Shown in pieces: positions 1 through 6,569 of a DNA stretch of 9,345 bases. The notes below the pieces were generated by a model, which was given only the letters and a program-made list of their open reading frames with translations, searched no databases and was not told the origin of the DNA. How positions within the stretch are numbered: the stretch's first letter is position 1; every line of letters begins with the position of its first letter. Source of the DNA: a bacterium (GTDB lineage Bacteria; Cyanobacteriota; Vampirovibrionia; Gastranaerophilales; Gastranaerophilaceae). The position numbers were made by a program, and so were the translations under genes. The stretch covers positions 1 through 9,345 of the forward strand of contig JAKSUP010000034.1 in the NCBI GenBank assembly GCA_024408905.1. The letters run 5' to 3'.

Positions 1-117
1 ATTGAATTAATAAAAATTCTTGAGCCAATTAGAGCAAAAGAAGACAACAGCCATTTGATTTGTTTTTACAACCCTGAGAAAATAATCGCTGAAATAATGT
101 CTAAAGTTGGTCAGTAA
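1..117 (+). CDS. C-terminal fragment of an unidentified protein (5' end outside window)
   Basis: Frame 1 is open from the first base to a TAA at 115-117 and gives 38 residues, beginning IELIKILEPIRAK and ending AEIMSKVGQ. It reads as ordinary coding sequence with a charged helical character, but 38 residues are too few for me to name a family. The gene converges on kdsB, with only 13 nt between the two stop codons. A small palindrome (TCAG-TAA-CTGA) overlaps this stop, but it is too short, and its flanks too weak, to call a terminator. It could also be a chance open frame at the window edge, although the convergent fit to kdsB argues for a real gene end. Confidence 0.55.
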   Translation: MELIKILEPIRAKEDNSHLICFYNPEKIIAEIMSKVGQ

Positions 118-130
118 CTGATATAAAAAT

Positions 131-862
131 TTACCCCTCTACCATAGCTTTGAATTTTTCAAAATCTTCCATTGTATCAATGCCGACAGGAACATTTTCC
201 ACCACGGCAACCTTAATTTTCATTCCATTCTGCAATGCTCGCAATTGTTCCAAACTTTCTGCCATTTCATAAGTAGTTTGAGGTAATTCTGTCATTTTGA
301 ATAATGCTTCTTTTTTATACCCATAAATTCCTAAATGACCATAGAACTTAGTTTTCCCGACATTTCTTTCATAAGGAATTTTAGAACACGAAAAATACAT
401 TGCATAATTATTTACATCAAAAATACACTTAACTAAATTCGGATTAATAACTTCATCTTCGTCTTTTATTTCTCTAACCAAGGTTGAAATATCTGCTTTA
501 TCATCAAATTTAACCCCTTTTATGACAAGCTCAATATTTGCTTGCTCAATCAAAGGTTCATCCCCTTGAAGATTTATAATATATCCGATTTCAGGATGTC
601 TTTTAGCGACTTCTGCTATTCTGTCACTGCCTGATTTATGATTAGCAGATGTCATTTCAACTTCTGCACCAAAATCTTTGCAAGCATTATAAATTCTTTC
701 ATCATCAGTTGCAATAATAACTCTATCTACCATTGGCACCTTTGATGCCTTTTCCCATACCCATTGTATTATAGGTTTACCACAAGCTTTCAAAAGGGGT
801 TTACCTTCTAACCTTGATGATCCGTATCTTGCCGGAATTATTATTGCTGTTTGATTTTCCAT
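131..862 (-). CDS. kdsB: 3-deoxy-manno-octulosonate cytidylyltransferase (CMP-Kdo synthetase)
   Basis: KdsB activates Kdo with CTP to give CMP-Kdo, the donor used to attach Kdo to lipid A, and acts in the cytoplasm. The 243-residue length is normal for the family. Seen in order: the nucleotide-binding N-terminus IIIPARYGSSRLEGKPL (residues 7-23), ATDD (51-54), NLQGDEPLI with the metal-binding Asp101 (97-105), IPYER (162-166), GHLGIYGY (175-182), ESLEQLRAL (202-210) and VGIDTMED with the second acidic site around Asp229 (226-233). The ATG is preceded by GTGAGG about 7 nt upstream. It lies 22 nt downstream of the methyltransferase and is probably co-transcribed from the promoter at 1786-1814. 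One oddity is YFSCSKIP (157-164), where E. coli KdsB has YFSRATIP, so a usual Arg is Cys here. The family call is firm. Confidence 0.96.
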   Translation of the reverse strand: MENQTAIIIPARYGSSRLEGKPLLKACGKPIIQWVWEKASKVPMVDRVIIATDDERIYNACKDFGAEVEMTSANHKSGSDRIAEVAKRHPEIGYIINLQGDEPLIEQANIELVIKGVKFDDKADISTLVREIKDEDEVINPNLVKCIFDVNNYAMYFSCSKIPYERNVGKTKFYGHLGIYGYKKEALFKMTELPQTTYEMAESLEQLRALQNGMKIKVAVVENVPVGIDTMEDFEKFKAMVEG

Positions 863-884
863 TTTATTGCCTCACATAATTAAA

Positions 885-1751
885 TTATTTTGTAGCGTTT
901 ATAAATACTGCATTAGAACGCAACTGAATTTCTCTGCCGACAAGGTAATTATCAACTTCTTGAATGTACTTATCAACAGTTGCTTCATCAAAATACTTCA
1001 TAAATCTTTCCCTCGTAGAAGGTTGGTCCGGAGATGGTGGATTTTTAAACCAAGCCTCAACCATATTTGGTTGAACAACGTATTTTGAATTAATTTGCTG
1101 TACCTTAACCTCAGGAACTGAAAAGCCTGCTATTTCAAGGTTTGTTTTTAATGTATTTTCATCAAAATTACACAATGAATCCAAAGGATTTTCCATTAAC
1201 TCATTTTCAACTTTCTTAAAATCTTGGTATTTTGAAATAAATGTCGGGTGTGTAATTTCCCAATATCTTGTGTTAGAACGAATTATTGGCTCAAATGCAC
1301 AGTATTTACCACCGGGTTTCAAAACTCTATATATCTCACTTATTGCAGGTTGTTTGTTTGCTATATGTACCAAAACTGAACGCATCAAAGCTTTGTCTAC
1401 TGTTGCATCCGGTAATGCTATATGTTCACAAGGGCAAAGCAAGAATTCATACCCATGAAGCAAACCCAATTCATCAATAATCCTTTTACAATCGTCTAAA
1501 CAATCTTGAAATTTGTCTGAAAAGATAACTTTTCCACTACAATCTTGTTGTTCCAATGCCTTGAACGCTAATAAACCAGTACCGGTTCCAATATCCAAAA
1601 CTGTTTCATACGGTTTAATATCAGCATATACCAAGATTACATCTCTGACTGCTTCCAACCATCTTGTAGTTTGTTCTACCATTTCAGGAGTTTGGCCGGC
1701 AAAACGATTCTTTTTCAGCCAAGCAGTCCAATTTGCACAAATTTCGCTCAT
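885..1751 (-). CDS. Class I SAM-dependent methyltransferase, substrate unknown
   Basis: The 288-residue protein has a Rossmann-type methyltransferase core. Motif I is VLDIGTGTG (residues 51-59), the SAM-binding glycine loop. The acidic residue after strand 2 is probably Asp79 in IFSDK. The strand-4 region has ALPDATVDKALM (112-123), followed by the family-typical helix and turn YRVLKPGGKYCAFEPI (141-156). This matches the Methyltransf_11/25 class. The N-terminal 45 residues are helical and Trp-rich, and the C-terminal 130 residues probably form a substrate cap. Nothing in the sequence fixes the substrate. AGAGGA lies 6 nt before the ATG. It is first in a two-gene unit with kdsB, so a role in envelope sugar or lipid modification is possible, but that is inference from position only. 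Confidence 0.88.
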   Translation of the reverse strand: MSEICANWTAWLKKNRFAGQTPEMVEQTTRWLEAVRDVILVYADIKPYETVLDIGTGTGLLAFKALEQQDCSGKVIFSDKFQDCLDDCKRIIDELGLLHGYEFLLCPCEHIALPDATVDKALMRSVLVHIANKQPAISEIYRVLKPGGKYCAFEPIIRSNTRYWEITHPTFISKYQDFKKVENELMENPLDSLCNFDENTLKTNLEIAGFSVPEVKVQQINSKYVVQPNMVEAWFKNPPSPDQPSTRERFMKYFDEATVDKYIQEVDNYLVGREIQLRSNAVFINATK

Positions 1752-1785
1752 CTCAATTCCTCTTTAATTGGTTATATACGAGATG

Positions 1786-1814
1786 ATTATACAATATTTT
1801 GAAAATAACATCAA
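1786..1814 (-). promoter_or_regulatory. Sigma70-type promoter of the methyltransferase-kdsB unit
   Basis: On the minus strand a -35 element TTGATG (1809-1814) and a perfect -10 TATAAT (1786-1791) are separated by exactly 17 nt. Transcription would start near 1779, leaving a leader of under 30 nt that carries the AGAGGA ribosome site of the methyltransferase. The -35 sits directly after the lipoprotein stop codon. I see no terminator between the units, so read-through from the TPR-lipoprotein genes is also possible. Confidence 0.72.
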
Positions 1815-1815
1815 A

Positions 1816-2226
1816 CTATTTAACAAAAAATTCACCTACCGATAATGGGTGCTGTAAATCATCAGTTGAAAATACTTGCATACCATATCTGCCTGCTTGA
1901 TGAATTGTAAAATAATCCATATGATAATATCTTTCATCCTTCATCAACCTAAAATCTTTTGTTCTTACAGTTTCAGCACCACCCCAAGAATCTTTGTCAT
2001 TCATCTTGAAAACCTGAACTCTTATGTATTTATTGCTCATCCTTTTGGGTGCAATAAACAGATAATACACCCTTTGACCGGAAGTAAAATAACGAGTGTC
2101 ATTCATTACATTTTCCTTTGTAATTGGTTGGGTATTAAATAAAATCACACCTCTATCCCACACACCACAACCGGACAAAAACAATGAAAAAATCAGAAAA
2201 CACAGAACTATTTTTAAGTACTTCAT
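1816..2226 (-). CDS. Small lipoprotein of unknown function
   Basis: The 136-residue protein starts with Lys2 and Lys5, a hydrophobic stretch (residues 6-17) and a clear lipobox LSGC with Cys20 as the lipidated residue, so it is exported and anchored in a membrane. Residues after the Cys (GVWDRG) have no Asp at +2, which by the E. coli rule would send it to the outer membrane; that rule may not hold here. The remainder contains YYLFIAPKR, aromatic pairs and a C-terminal GEFFVK, and looks beta-rich. I do not recognise a family. Its ATG shares one base with the stop of the TPR gene (TAATG), a strong sign of translational coupling. The natural reading is an envelope protein made in step with the secreted TPR protein. 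Confidence 0.85.
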   Translation of the reverse strand: MKYLKIVLCFLIFSLFLSGCGVWDRGVILFNTQPITKENVMNDTRYFTSGQRVYYLFIAPKRMSNKYIRVQVFKMNDKDSWGGAETVRTKDFRLMKDERYYHMDYFTIHQAGRYGMQVFSTDDLQHPLSVGEFFVK

Positions 2227-4295
2227 TATTTCATACTTTCTAAAATCTTTATTTTTTGTTCAACTGTATTCAGCATCTTTTCATTGGACTCAATTCCTGA
2301 ATACAGATAATAATATTCAAGCGCCTTGTCTTTTTGCTTTAATTGTTCATAAGCAAGGCCTATTGAATAATACGCATAAGGATAATCCGGTGTAAGCTCA
2401 ATAACTTTTTCAAAACATTTTATAGATTCTTCGTATTTTTTTTGATTTGCAAAAACAAGTCCTTTATTAAAAATTGCATCTGTATTGCGGGCGTCTATTG
2501 TCAATAACTTATCATAAAAACTCAATGCTTTGGCATTATTACCAATCAATTTATATATGTTAGCAATTTTAAGCATCGTATTTTTGTCACTCGGTTTATA
2601 TACAACGGCTTTTGTATAATAATCAATTGCATCATCATATTTTTGAGCTTTATAAGCTTCATCTCCTAATTTAATAAGTTCAGAGTAACCATCACCTGAA
2701 GTTGTATTACTTGCCGTAGCTTTTTGTTGTGTAGTTTCAGTAACGGCAACAGCCGGTGGAATTATTGATAGCACAGGTTCCTCTGTAGCAACAGGAGTTT
2801 CTTTTGCAGGCGAAGCCACTAATTTGTTTTCTTTCCTGTATTCATTCAACTCTTTTACATATTCTATTTTCCCCGGAGCCAGCATAACTGCTCTTTCGTA
2901 TGCAGAAATAGCTTCTTCCGTACACCCTAATTTCGCATTAGCTCTTGCATAACCAAAATATGCTGATGCTTCTTTGTCATTCAAATCTATTGCATCTTCA
3001 AAATACAAAATTGCTTGACCGTAATCTTTTTTGTCATAAAGATCATATCCATACGCAATGGAGGCAGACGTCAAATTCTGTTCAATCCTTTCATTAGGCT
3101 GTTTTTCCAATATTGTCTTATATAAATCTATTGCAGAAACATAATTCCCCATAGCGTGCAACGTAAGGGCTTTGTTAGCAATGAGTTCTATATTTTCAGG
3201 CTCGGATTTTAATGCAAAGTCATAATATTTTAAAGCATTAATATAATCTTTTTTAATGTGATAGCAAAGCGCCAACTCTTTTTTAGTTACAACATTTGAA
3301 GAATCCATTGAATATGATTTTTTAAAGTTAAACAATGCCAAATCATAATTATTGATTTTTTTATAAACAAATCCCAAATTCCTATATGCGTTTGCATCAT
3401 TAGGATATGCTTTCAAATATTCTTTATATTGTTCAATAGCTTCACTACATTTTCCCATATTTCCAAGTAAATTAGCATAATCAAACTTTAATGCAACAAG
3501 TTCTGGATTTAATTTAAAAGTTTCTTCAAATTTTTGTGCAGCCTTTTCGTTTTCACCCAAATTTTGGTAAGTTAAGGCCAACTTTGCCGTAATATTCTCG
3601 TTGTCATTATCTGCCAAATATGCTTTCTCAAGCATTTCTGCTGCAGGTTGATATTGTTCTGTTGCAAATAAAGCATTCCCGTATTTTTCAAATTCGGTAA
3701 ATGCAGAAGGATACTTTGACAACAACATTGAATATATGTCACACGCTTTTTCAGCTTGATTAGTCAACATATAAACATTCGCCAAATTTTCATTGGCTTC
3801 CATGTGTTCAGGGTAAACTCCCAAAAAGGCGTTATAATATTCCGTTGCACTCTTATAATTTTTTCTAAAATACTCAATATTTGCCAAGTTTAAATAATTG
3901 TATTTGTATTCAGGATAAATTATTTGGGCTTGATTGAAAGCATTATAAGCATTTTCATAATCACCCGTTGTTTGAAGAATGTTACCGATACTGATATAAA
4001 TAAACGCATCATTAGGACGAAGTTTTACGGCTTTTTTATATGCAGAAAGTGCGTTTTGATAATCACCTATATCGGAATAAAGACCTGCAATTTTTGTATA
4101 AAGCATCGCATCTTCACCATTAACATCAAGGGCTTGTTTAATAATTTTTATAGCATTATTGTAGTCACTTTTGTACTCGTAAGCACAAGCTTGTTGATAC
4201 AAAGCATGTGCTTCTTTTGTCATTTTTGCTTCAACATTCATAAATGACGATATTACTAATATTGCTATTAACGACAAGTATAATTTTTTATACAT
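2226..4295 (-). CDS. Secreted TPR-repeat protein, about 17 repeats
   Basis: The protein has 689 residues. Residues 1-23 form a Sec signal peptide (YKK, hydrophobic core, VEA cleavage site). The rest is nearly all tetratricopeptide repeat. I count 11 units in strict 34-residue register from about 29 to 402, a 12th unit enlarged to about 40 residues (403-442), and a 13th (443-476). A 60-residue linker (477-536), rich in Pro, Thr, Ala and Val in its second half, is followed by four more units (537-672) and a short Lys-rich tail. Typical consensus positions are visible (A/G at 8, Y at 11, A at 20, P at 32). TPR arrays are protein-binding scaffolds. With the signal peptide and the coupled lipoprotein this one probably works in the periplasm or at the outer membrane; the partner is unknown. 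GAGG lies about 7 nt before the ATG. I see only a weak promoter (-10-like TAGAAT at 4313-4318, no convincing -35). Confidence 0.93.
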   Translation of the reverse strand: MYKKLYLSLIAILVISSFMNVEAKMTKEAHALYQQACAYEYKSDYNNAIKIIKQALDVNGEDAMLYTKIAGLYSDIGDYQNALSAYKKAVKLRPNDAFIYISIGNILQTTGDYENAYNAFNQAQIIYPEYKYNYLNLANIEYFRKNYKSATEYYNAFLGVYPEHMEANENLANVYMLTNQAEKACDIYSMLLSKYPSAFTEFEKYGNALFATEQYQPAAEMLEKAYLADNDNENITAKLALTYQNLGENEKAAQKFEETFKLNPELVALKFDYANLLGNMGKCSEAIEQYKEYLKAYPNDANAYRNLGFVYKKINNYDLALFNFKKSYSMDSSNVVTKKELALCYHIKKDYINALKYYDFALKSEPENIELIANKALTLHAMGNYVSAIDLYKTILEKQPNERIEQNLTSASIAYGYDLYDKKDYGQAILYFEDAIDLNDKEASAYFGYARANAKLGCTEEAISAYERAVMLAPGKIEYVKELNEYRKENKLVASPAKETPVATEEPVLSIIPPAVAVTETTQQKATASNTTSGDGYSELIKLGDEAYKAQKYDDAIDYYTKAVVYKPSDKNTMLKIANIYKLIGNNAKALSFYDKLLTIDARNTDAIFNKGLVFANQKKYEESIKCFEKVIELTPDYPYAYYSIGLAYEQLKQKDKALEYYYLYSGIESNEKMLNTVEQKIKILESMK

Positions 4296-4356
4296 TATAA
4301 GCCCTCAAGTATATTCTACCAAAAAAACAGAAATAAATATTTTATATTAAGTTTTA

Positions 4357-4400
4357 TAAAAAATACAGGGGGTAAATTTGTAAAAAACATTTACCTCCTG
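4357..4400 (-). terminator. Rho-independent terminator after rplR
   Basis: On the minus strand a 12-bp stem with one mismatch (arms 4389-4400 and 4366-4377, 11-nt loop) is followed by TATTTTTTATAAAAC, a run of six T. It lies 27 nt after the rplR stop, so it ends the ribosomal-protein transcript and separates it from the TPR gene. Confidence 0.8.
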
Positions 4401-4427
4401 CATTTAACTTTAATTGAAGTTCAAAAA

Positions 4428-4796
4428 TTAGAACATCAAACCTGCTTCTCTAGCTGCGTCAGCTAATGCTGCAATTCTACCGTGATATAAGAATCCACCT
4501 CTATCGAAAACAACACATTCAACACCTTTTGCCAAAGCTTTTTTAGCAATAGCTTCGCCAACAACCTTAGCTGCTTCGATGTTACCACCGTGAGCAAGTT
4601 TTTCTTTAAGGTCCTTGTCAACTGAAGATGCTGAACATACTGTTACATGTTTTTCATCATCAATAAGTTGAGCATAAATGTGTTTTGTACTTCTGTAAAC
4701 TGCCAATCTTGGGAATTCTGTTGTACCAGCCAACTTAACTCTAATAGATTGGTGTCTTTTTTGAACTCTTGGTTTTCTAATTTCTTGTTTAATCAT
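4428..4796 (-). CDS. rplR: 50S ribosomal protein L18 (uL18)
   Basis: L18 binds 5S rRNA and brings it to the central protuberance of the large subunit. The 122-residue length is standard. The basic N-terminus, the central [20 protein letters not shown], and the C-terminal [20 protein letters not shown] block followed by AREAGLMF are all canonical. The ATG is preceded by AAAGGAAAG about 8 nt upstream. It is third in the unit rpsH-rplF-rplR, but it is separated from rplF by 250 nt with strong secondary structure and is followed by a terminator instead of rpsE. The ribosome site lies just beyond a stable hairpin (4812-4848), so its translation may be structure-dependent; that is inference. Confidence 0.97.
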   Translation of the reverse strand: MIKQEIRKPRVQKRHQSIRVKLAGTTEFPRLAVYRSTKHIYAQLIDDEKHVTVCSASSVDKDLKEKLAHGGNIEAAKVVGEAIAKKALAKGVECVVFDRGGFLYHGRIAALADAAREAGLMF

Positions 4797-5046
4797 TTTT
4801 CTTTCCTTTCACCCGAGCCTGCTTGAATAATTCAAGAGCTCATTTGGGCTTTTTGTTTATTTTACTTGTATTTTTATCGCCGGTGCAATCAAAGATTGCT
4901 TCGTTCATTTCACTTTGTTCCATTCACAACGGCGATATCATAGTGCAAAGTGCATGTAGATTTGACCTTTGAGGAAGTGCTGTAATATTACTTTAGCATT
5001 GTGATAAATACTAATCACTTCCGACAAAATATCTACGTGCGTAGCA
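4797..5046 (-). promoter_or_regulatory. Structured rplF-rplR spacer with three hairpins
   Basis: No credible gene lies here. Three structures fill it. H1 (4940-5050) pairs ATAGTGC with GCACTAT, then a 10-bp arm with one mismatch (4952-4961 with 5031-5040), then GGAAGTG with CACTTCC (4973-4979 with 5016-5022); its base includes the rplF stop codon. H2 (4876-4936) pairs ATCGCCG with CGGCGAT and contains an inner GCAATC-AAA-GATTGC hairpin. H3 (4812-4848) pairs CCC, GAGC and CTTGAA with GGG, GCTC and TTCAAG around a TAA loop, ending about 11 nt before the rplR ribosome site. On the plus strand H3 is followed by CTTTTTGTTTATTTT, so it could stop antisense transcription. Possible roles are an attenuator or autoregulatory site for rplR, a processing site, or an inserted palindromic element. 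Confidence 0.6.
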
Positions 5047-5586
5047 CTATTTTTTACCTGCTTTACCGGCTTTACGTCTGATGTATTCACCTTCGTACTT
5101 AACACCTTTTCCTTTGTAAACTTCAGGAGGTCTCTTTCCTCTGATGAATGCTGCAACGTCACCAACTGTTTGCTTGTTTGAACCTTTTACGGTAATCAAA
5201 GTGTTATTTTCAACACTCAAAGTGATACCTGCAGGAGGAACAATCAATACAGGGTGAGAATAGCCTAATGCCATGTTCAAATTAGAACCTTCCATGTTAG
5301 CACGATAACCAACACCAACGATTTCTAATTTCTTTTCAAAACCAACAGAAACACCTTTAACTGCGTTAGCAATCAAAGTTCTGAATAAACCGTGCAAAGC
5401 ACCTGTTTTTCTATCATCTGAATTTGGTTCTACAATAACTTTTCCGTCAGCAACAGAAACCTTTACTTCATTTCTGAATTCAACAGTTTCAGTTCCTTTA
5501 GGACCTTTAGCAGTAACTGTGTTACCTTCAACCTTAACTTCTACTCCTGATGGAATATCAATAGGTTTTTTTCCAATACGTGACAT
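5047..5586 (-). CDS. rplF: 50S ribosomal protein L6 (uL6)
   Basis: L6 sits near the factor-binding site of the large subunit. The 179-residue length is typical. The start MSRIGKKPIDIPSGV, the central ALGYSHPV (residues 107-114), and the C-terminal TVKGSNKQTVGDVAAFIR (near 133-150) with RPPEVYKGKGVKYEGEYI and RKAGKAGKK are diagnostic. AGGAG lies 8 nt before the ATG. It is 73 nt downstream of rpsH, and that gap holds only a small ACAGG/CCTGT stem (5611-5637). The TAG stop (5047-5049) lies inside the base of hairpin H1 of the next spacer, so folding of H1 and termination at this stop could influence each other; that is inference. Confidence 0.98.
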   Translation of the reverse strand: MSRIGKKPIDIPSGVEVKVEGNTVTAKGPKGTETVEFRNEVKVSVADGKVIVEPNSDDRKTGALHGLFRTLIANAVKGVSVGFEKKLEIVGVGYRANMEGSNLNMALGYSHPVLIVPPAGITLSVENNTLITVKGSNKQTVGDVAAFIRGKRPPEVYKGKGVKYEGEYIRRKAGKAGKK

Positions 5587-5659
5587 ATTAATTTCTCCTT
5601 TTAAATTTGTACAGGCTTTTCTGTCAATTGAACCTGTTAATACTATTTTCAGCTACATA

Positions 5660-6055
5660 TTAGTAAATGTAGCAAAGAACTTCACCACCCAAGTTTTCTT
5701 TTCTTGCCTTACGGTCAGTTAAAAGTCCTTTACTTGTAGAAACAACAGCTACACCCATACCACCTAATACTTGTGGAAGGTTTTTAGCTTTGCTATAGTT
5801 TCTCAAACCAGGTTTTGAAACTCTTGTTAAGTTTGTAATAACCGGTTTGTTAGCTTCATCATACTTCAATTCAATTGTTAAATATTTGAAGCCTTTTTCT
5901 TCTTTTTCAGAATAATCAGTAATATAACCTTCTTCTTTCAAAAGCTTAGCCAAAGCTACTTTTAATTTAGAAGATGGCATTTCAACTGACGGATGAGAAA
6001 CCATGTTAGCGTTTCTAATTCTTGTTAGCATATCTGCTATTGGATCTGTGTTCAT
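5660..6055 (-). CDS. rpsH: 30S ribosomal protein S8 (uS8)
   Basis: S8 binds the central domain of 16S rRNA and is needed for small-subunit assembly. The 131-residue protein begins [17 protein letters not shown] and ends with the family signature [19 protein letters not shown] plus EVLCYIY. The frame also offers a GTG at 6061, which would add two residues. I chose the ATG at 6055 because the AGGA at 6063-6066 is 7 nt from it but only 1 nt from the GTG, and because the family starts at this Met. It is the first gene of its unit, behind its own promoter and a leader of about 150 nt. Elsewhere rplE (often with rpsN) precedes rpsH; neither is found here. Confidence 0.97.
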   Translation of the reverse strand: MNTDPIADMLTRIRNANMVSHPSVEMPSSKLKVALAKLLKEEGYITDYSEKEEKGFKYLTIELKYDEANKPVITNLTRVSKPGLRNYSKAKNLPQVLGGMGVAVVSTSKGLLTDRKARKENLGGEVLCYIY

Positions 6056-6062
6056 TTTCACG

Positions 6063-6066
6063 TCCT
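6063..6066 (-). promoter_or_regulatory. Ribosome binding site of rpsH
   Basis: AAGGA in AAAAAGGACGTGAAAATG is the only Shine-Dalgarno match before rpsH. Its spacing selects the ATG at 6055 over the in-frame GTG at 6061. Confidence 0.75.
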
Positions 6067-6214
6067 TTTTAACTTGTAGGGTAGTATCTTAAAGGTACAT
6101 CTACAGCCACAGCACACCGGCTATAATGTTTACGGTTTTAAGACTTGCGCCCGAGTACTCGTTCTTGCCGAATTAATTTTTGCTCATTTTTTAAAGCATA
6201 CTTCGGTAGTCAAC
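6067..6214 (-). promoter_or_regulatory. Structured 5' leader of the rpsH unit
   Basis: The predicted transcript has about 150 untranslated nt with no open frame of note. In transcript order it contains CCGAA pairing with TTCGG (near 6205 and 6170), the perfect palindrome CGAGTACTCG (6151-6160), ACCG/CGGT or AGCC/GGCT pairings that exclude each other (6105-6138), and TGTAG pairing with CTACA around a GTAC/GTAT-type inner stem (6074-6104), just before the ribosome site. In E. coli S8 represses its own operon by binding mRNA, so a ribosomal-protein-binding leader is plausible here, but I do not recognise a described leader family. Confidence 0.45.
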
Positions 6215-6220
6215 AAGGAT

Positions 6221-6249
6221 ATAATATTACAAACAAAAAGTATTTGCAA
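6221..6249 (-). promoter_or_regulatory. Sigma70-type promoter of the rpsH-rplF-rplR unit
   Basis: On the minus strand TTGCAA (-35, 6244-6249) and TATTAT (-10, 6221-6226) are separated by 17 nt. Transcription would start near 6214. It gives the three ribosomal-protein genes an independent start, which fits the absence of rplE upstream. Confidence 0.6.
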
Positions 6250-6304
6250 GCAAAATTTAGAAATACGCACAATTTTACAAAACAAATCTAAATAAAGTTA
6301 GTAT

Positions 6305-6323
6305 GTTAAGCACTGCTTGACAG
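6305..6323. repeat. Left copy of a 19-bp perfect direct repeat
   Basis: GTTAAGCACTGCTTGACAG occurs here and again, identical and in the same orientation, at 8109-8127. The copies start 1804 bp apart and bracket the 509-residue gene. Inside the repeat AAGC-ACT-GCTT can form a small hairpin, and TTGACA matches a -35 consensus. Confidence 0.9.
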
Positions 6324-6346
6324 AATTAATAATATAAGCATATAGG
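6317..6346 (+). promoter_or_regulatory. Possible promoter of the kinase-like gene, -35 inside the repeat
   Basis: A perfect TTGACA (6317-6322) lies 18 nt before TATAGG (6341-6346), a 4/6 match to the -10 consensus. It would give a leader of over 200 nt. The right copy of the repeat has the same -35 but no -10 at the proper distance. Confidence 0.35.
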
Positions 6347-6569
6347 GGATAATTTTTTGCATCAAAATCAAGTATCACAAATGATTAATTAATTAATTCT
6401 ATAAATTTAAAATGATGATAATCGGCAATAAAAATATAAAACAAGGTGCATTAAAACACCCTTTGTGGGTTACAGACTAATAGATTTTTGTAACATTATT
6501 TTACAAAATAAGCAATTTTAGGAGATAAAAATACTTTTTATCAGTAGAGGAAATATTTAAGGGAAATAT

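Larger units (their letters stand above)
6250..6569. other. Intergenic region between divergent rpsH and the kinase-like gene
   Basis: These 320 nt are very AT-rich and hold no gene. Contents: the left copy of the 19-bp repeat (6305-6323), a TTAA-type run (6383-6397), a perfect 8-bp hairpin TTTTGTAA/TTACAAAA with a 7-nt loop (6486-6508), and a second perfect 8-bp hairpin GATAAAAA/TTTTTATC with a TAC loop (6524-6542). An AGGAG at 6520-6524 has no start codon at the right distance. The working ribosome site of the downstream gene is AGGG, 6 nt before 6570. Confidence 0.6.

Noticed and set aside
106..126. TCAG-TAA-CTGA palindrome between the convergent genes as a bidirectional terminator.
   Set aside because: The stem is only 4 bp and neither flank has a convincing T run.
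867..2395. Several plus-strand frames of 60-100 codons opposite the methyltransferase, lipoprotein and TPR genes.
   Set aside because: All are antisense to well-supported genes, are Cys/Ile/Ser/Phe-rich as expected from antisense reading, and lack ribosome sites.
4316..4390. A minus-strand mini-ORF of 24 codons with a strong AGGAGG and ATG (start at 4390) inside the rplR terminator.
   Set aside because: The Shine-Dalgarno and start are buried in the terminator stem, most of the frame is the T-rich tail and AT-rich downstream DNA, and the peptide is a Phe-rich low-complexity string. Probably coincidence.
4938..5165. A 75-codon minus-strand frame overlapping the end of rplF and the spacer.
   Set aside because: It overlaps rplF in another frame and runs through hairpin H1, with no ribosome site or family features; a shadow.
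6056..6240. A possible rpsN (S14) gene between the promoter and rpsH.
   Set aside because: No frame encodes the CxxC-type or other S14 motifs; the minus strand here is broken by stops and looks like an untranslated leader.
6383..6397. TTAA-type tandem run as a functional microsatellite.
   Set aside because: Only a few units in very AT-rich DNA, not placed in a promoter spacer or reading frame.
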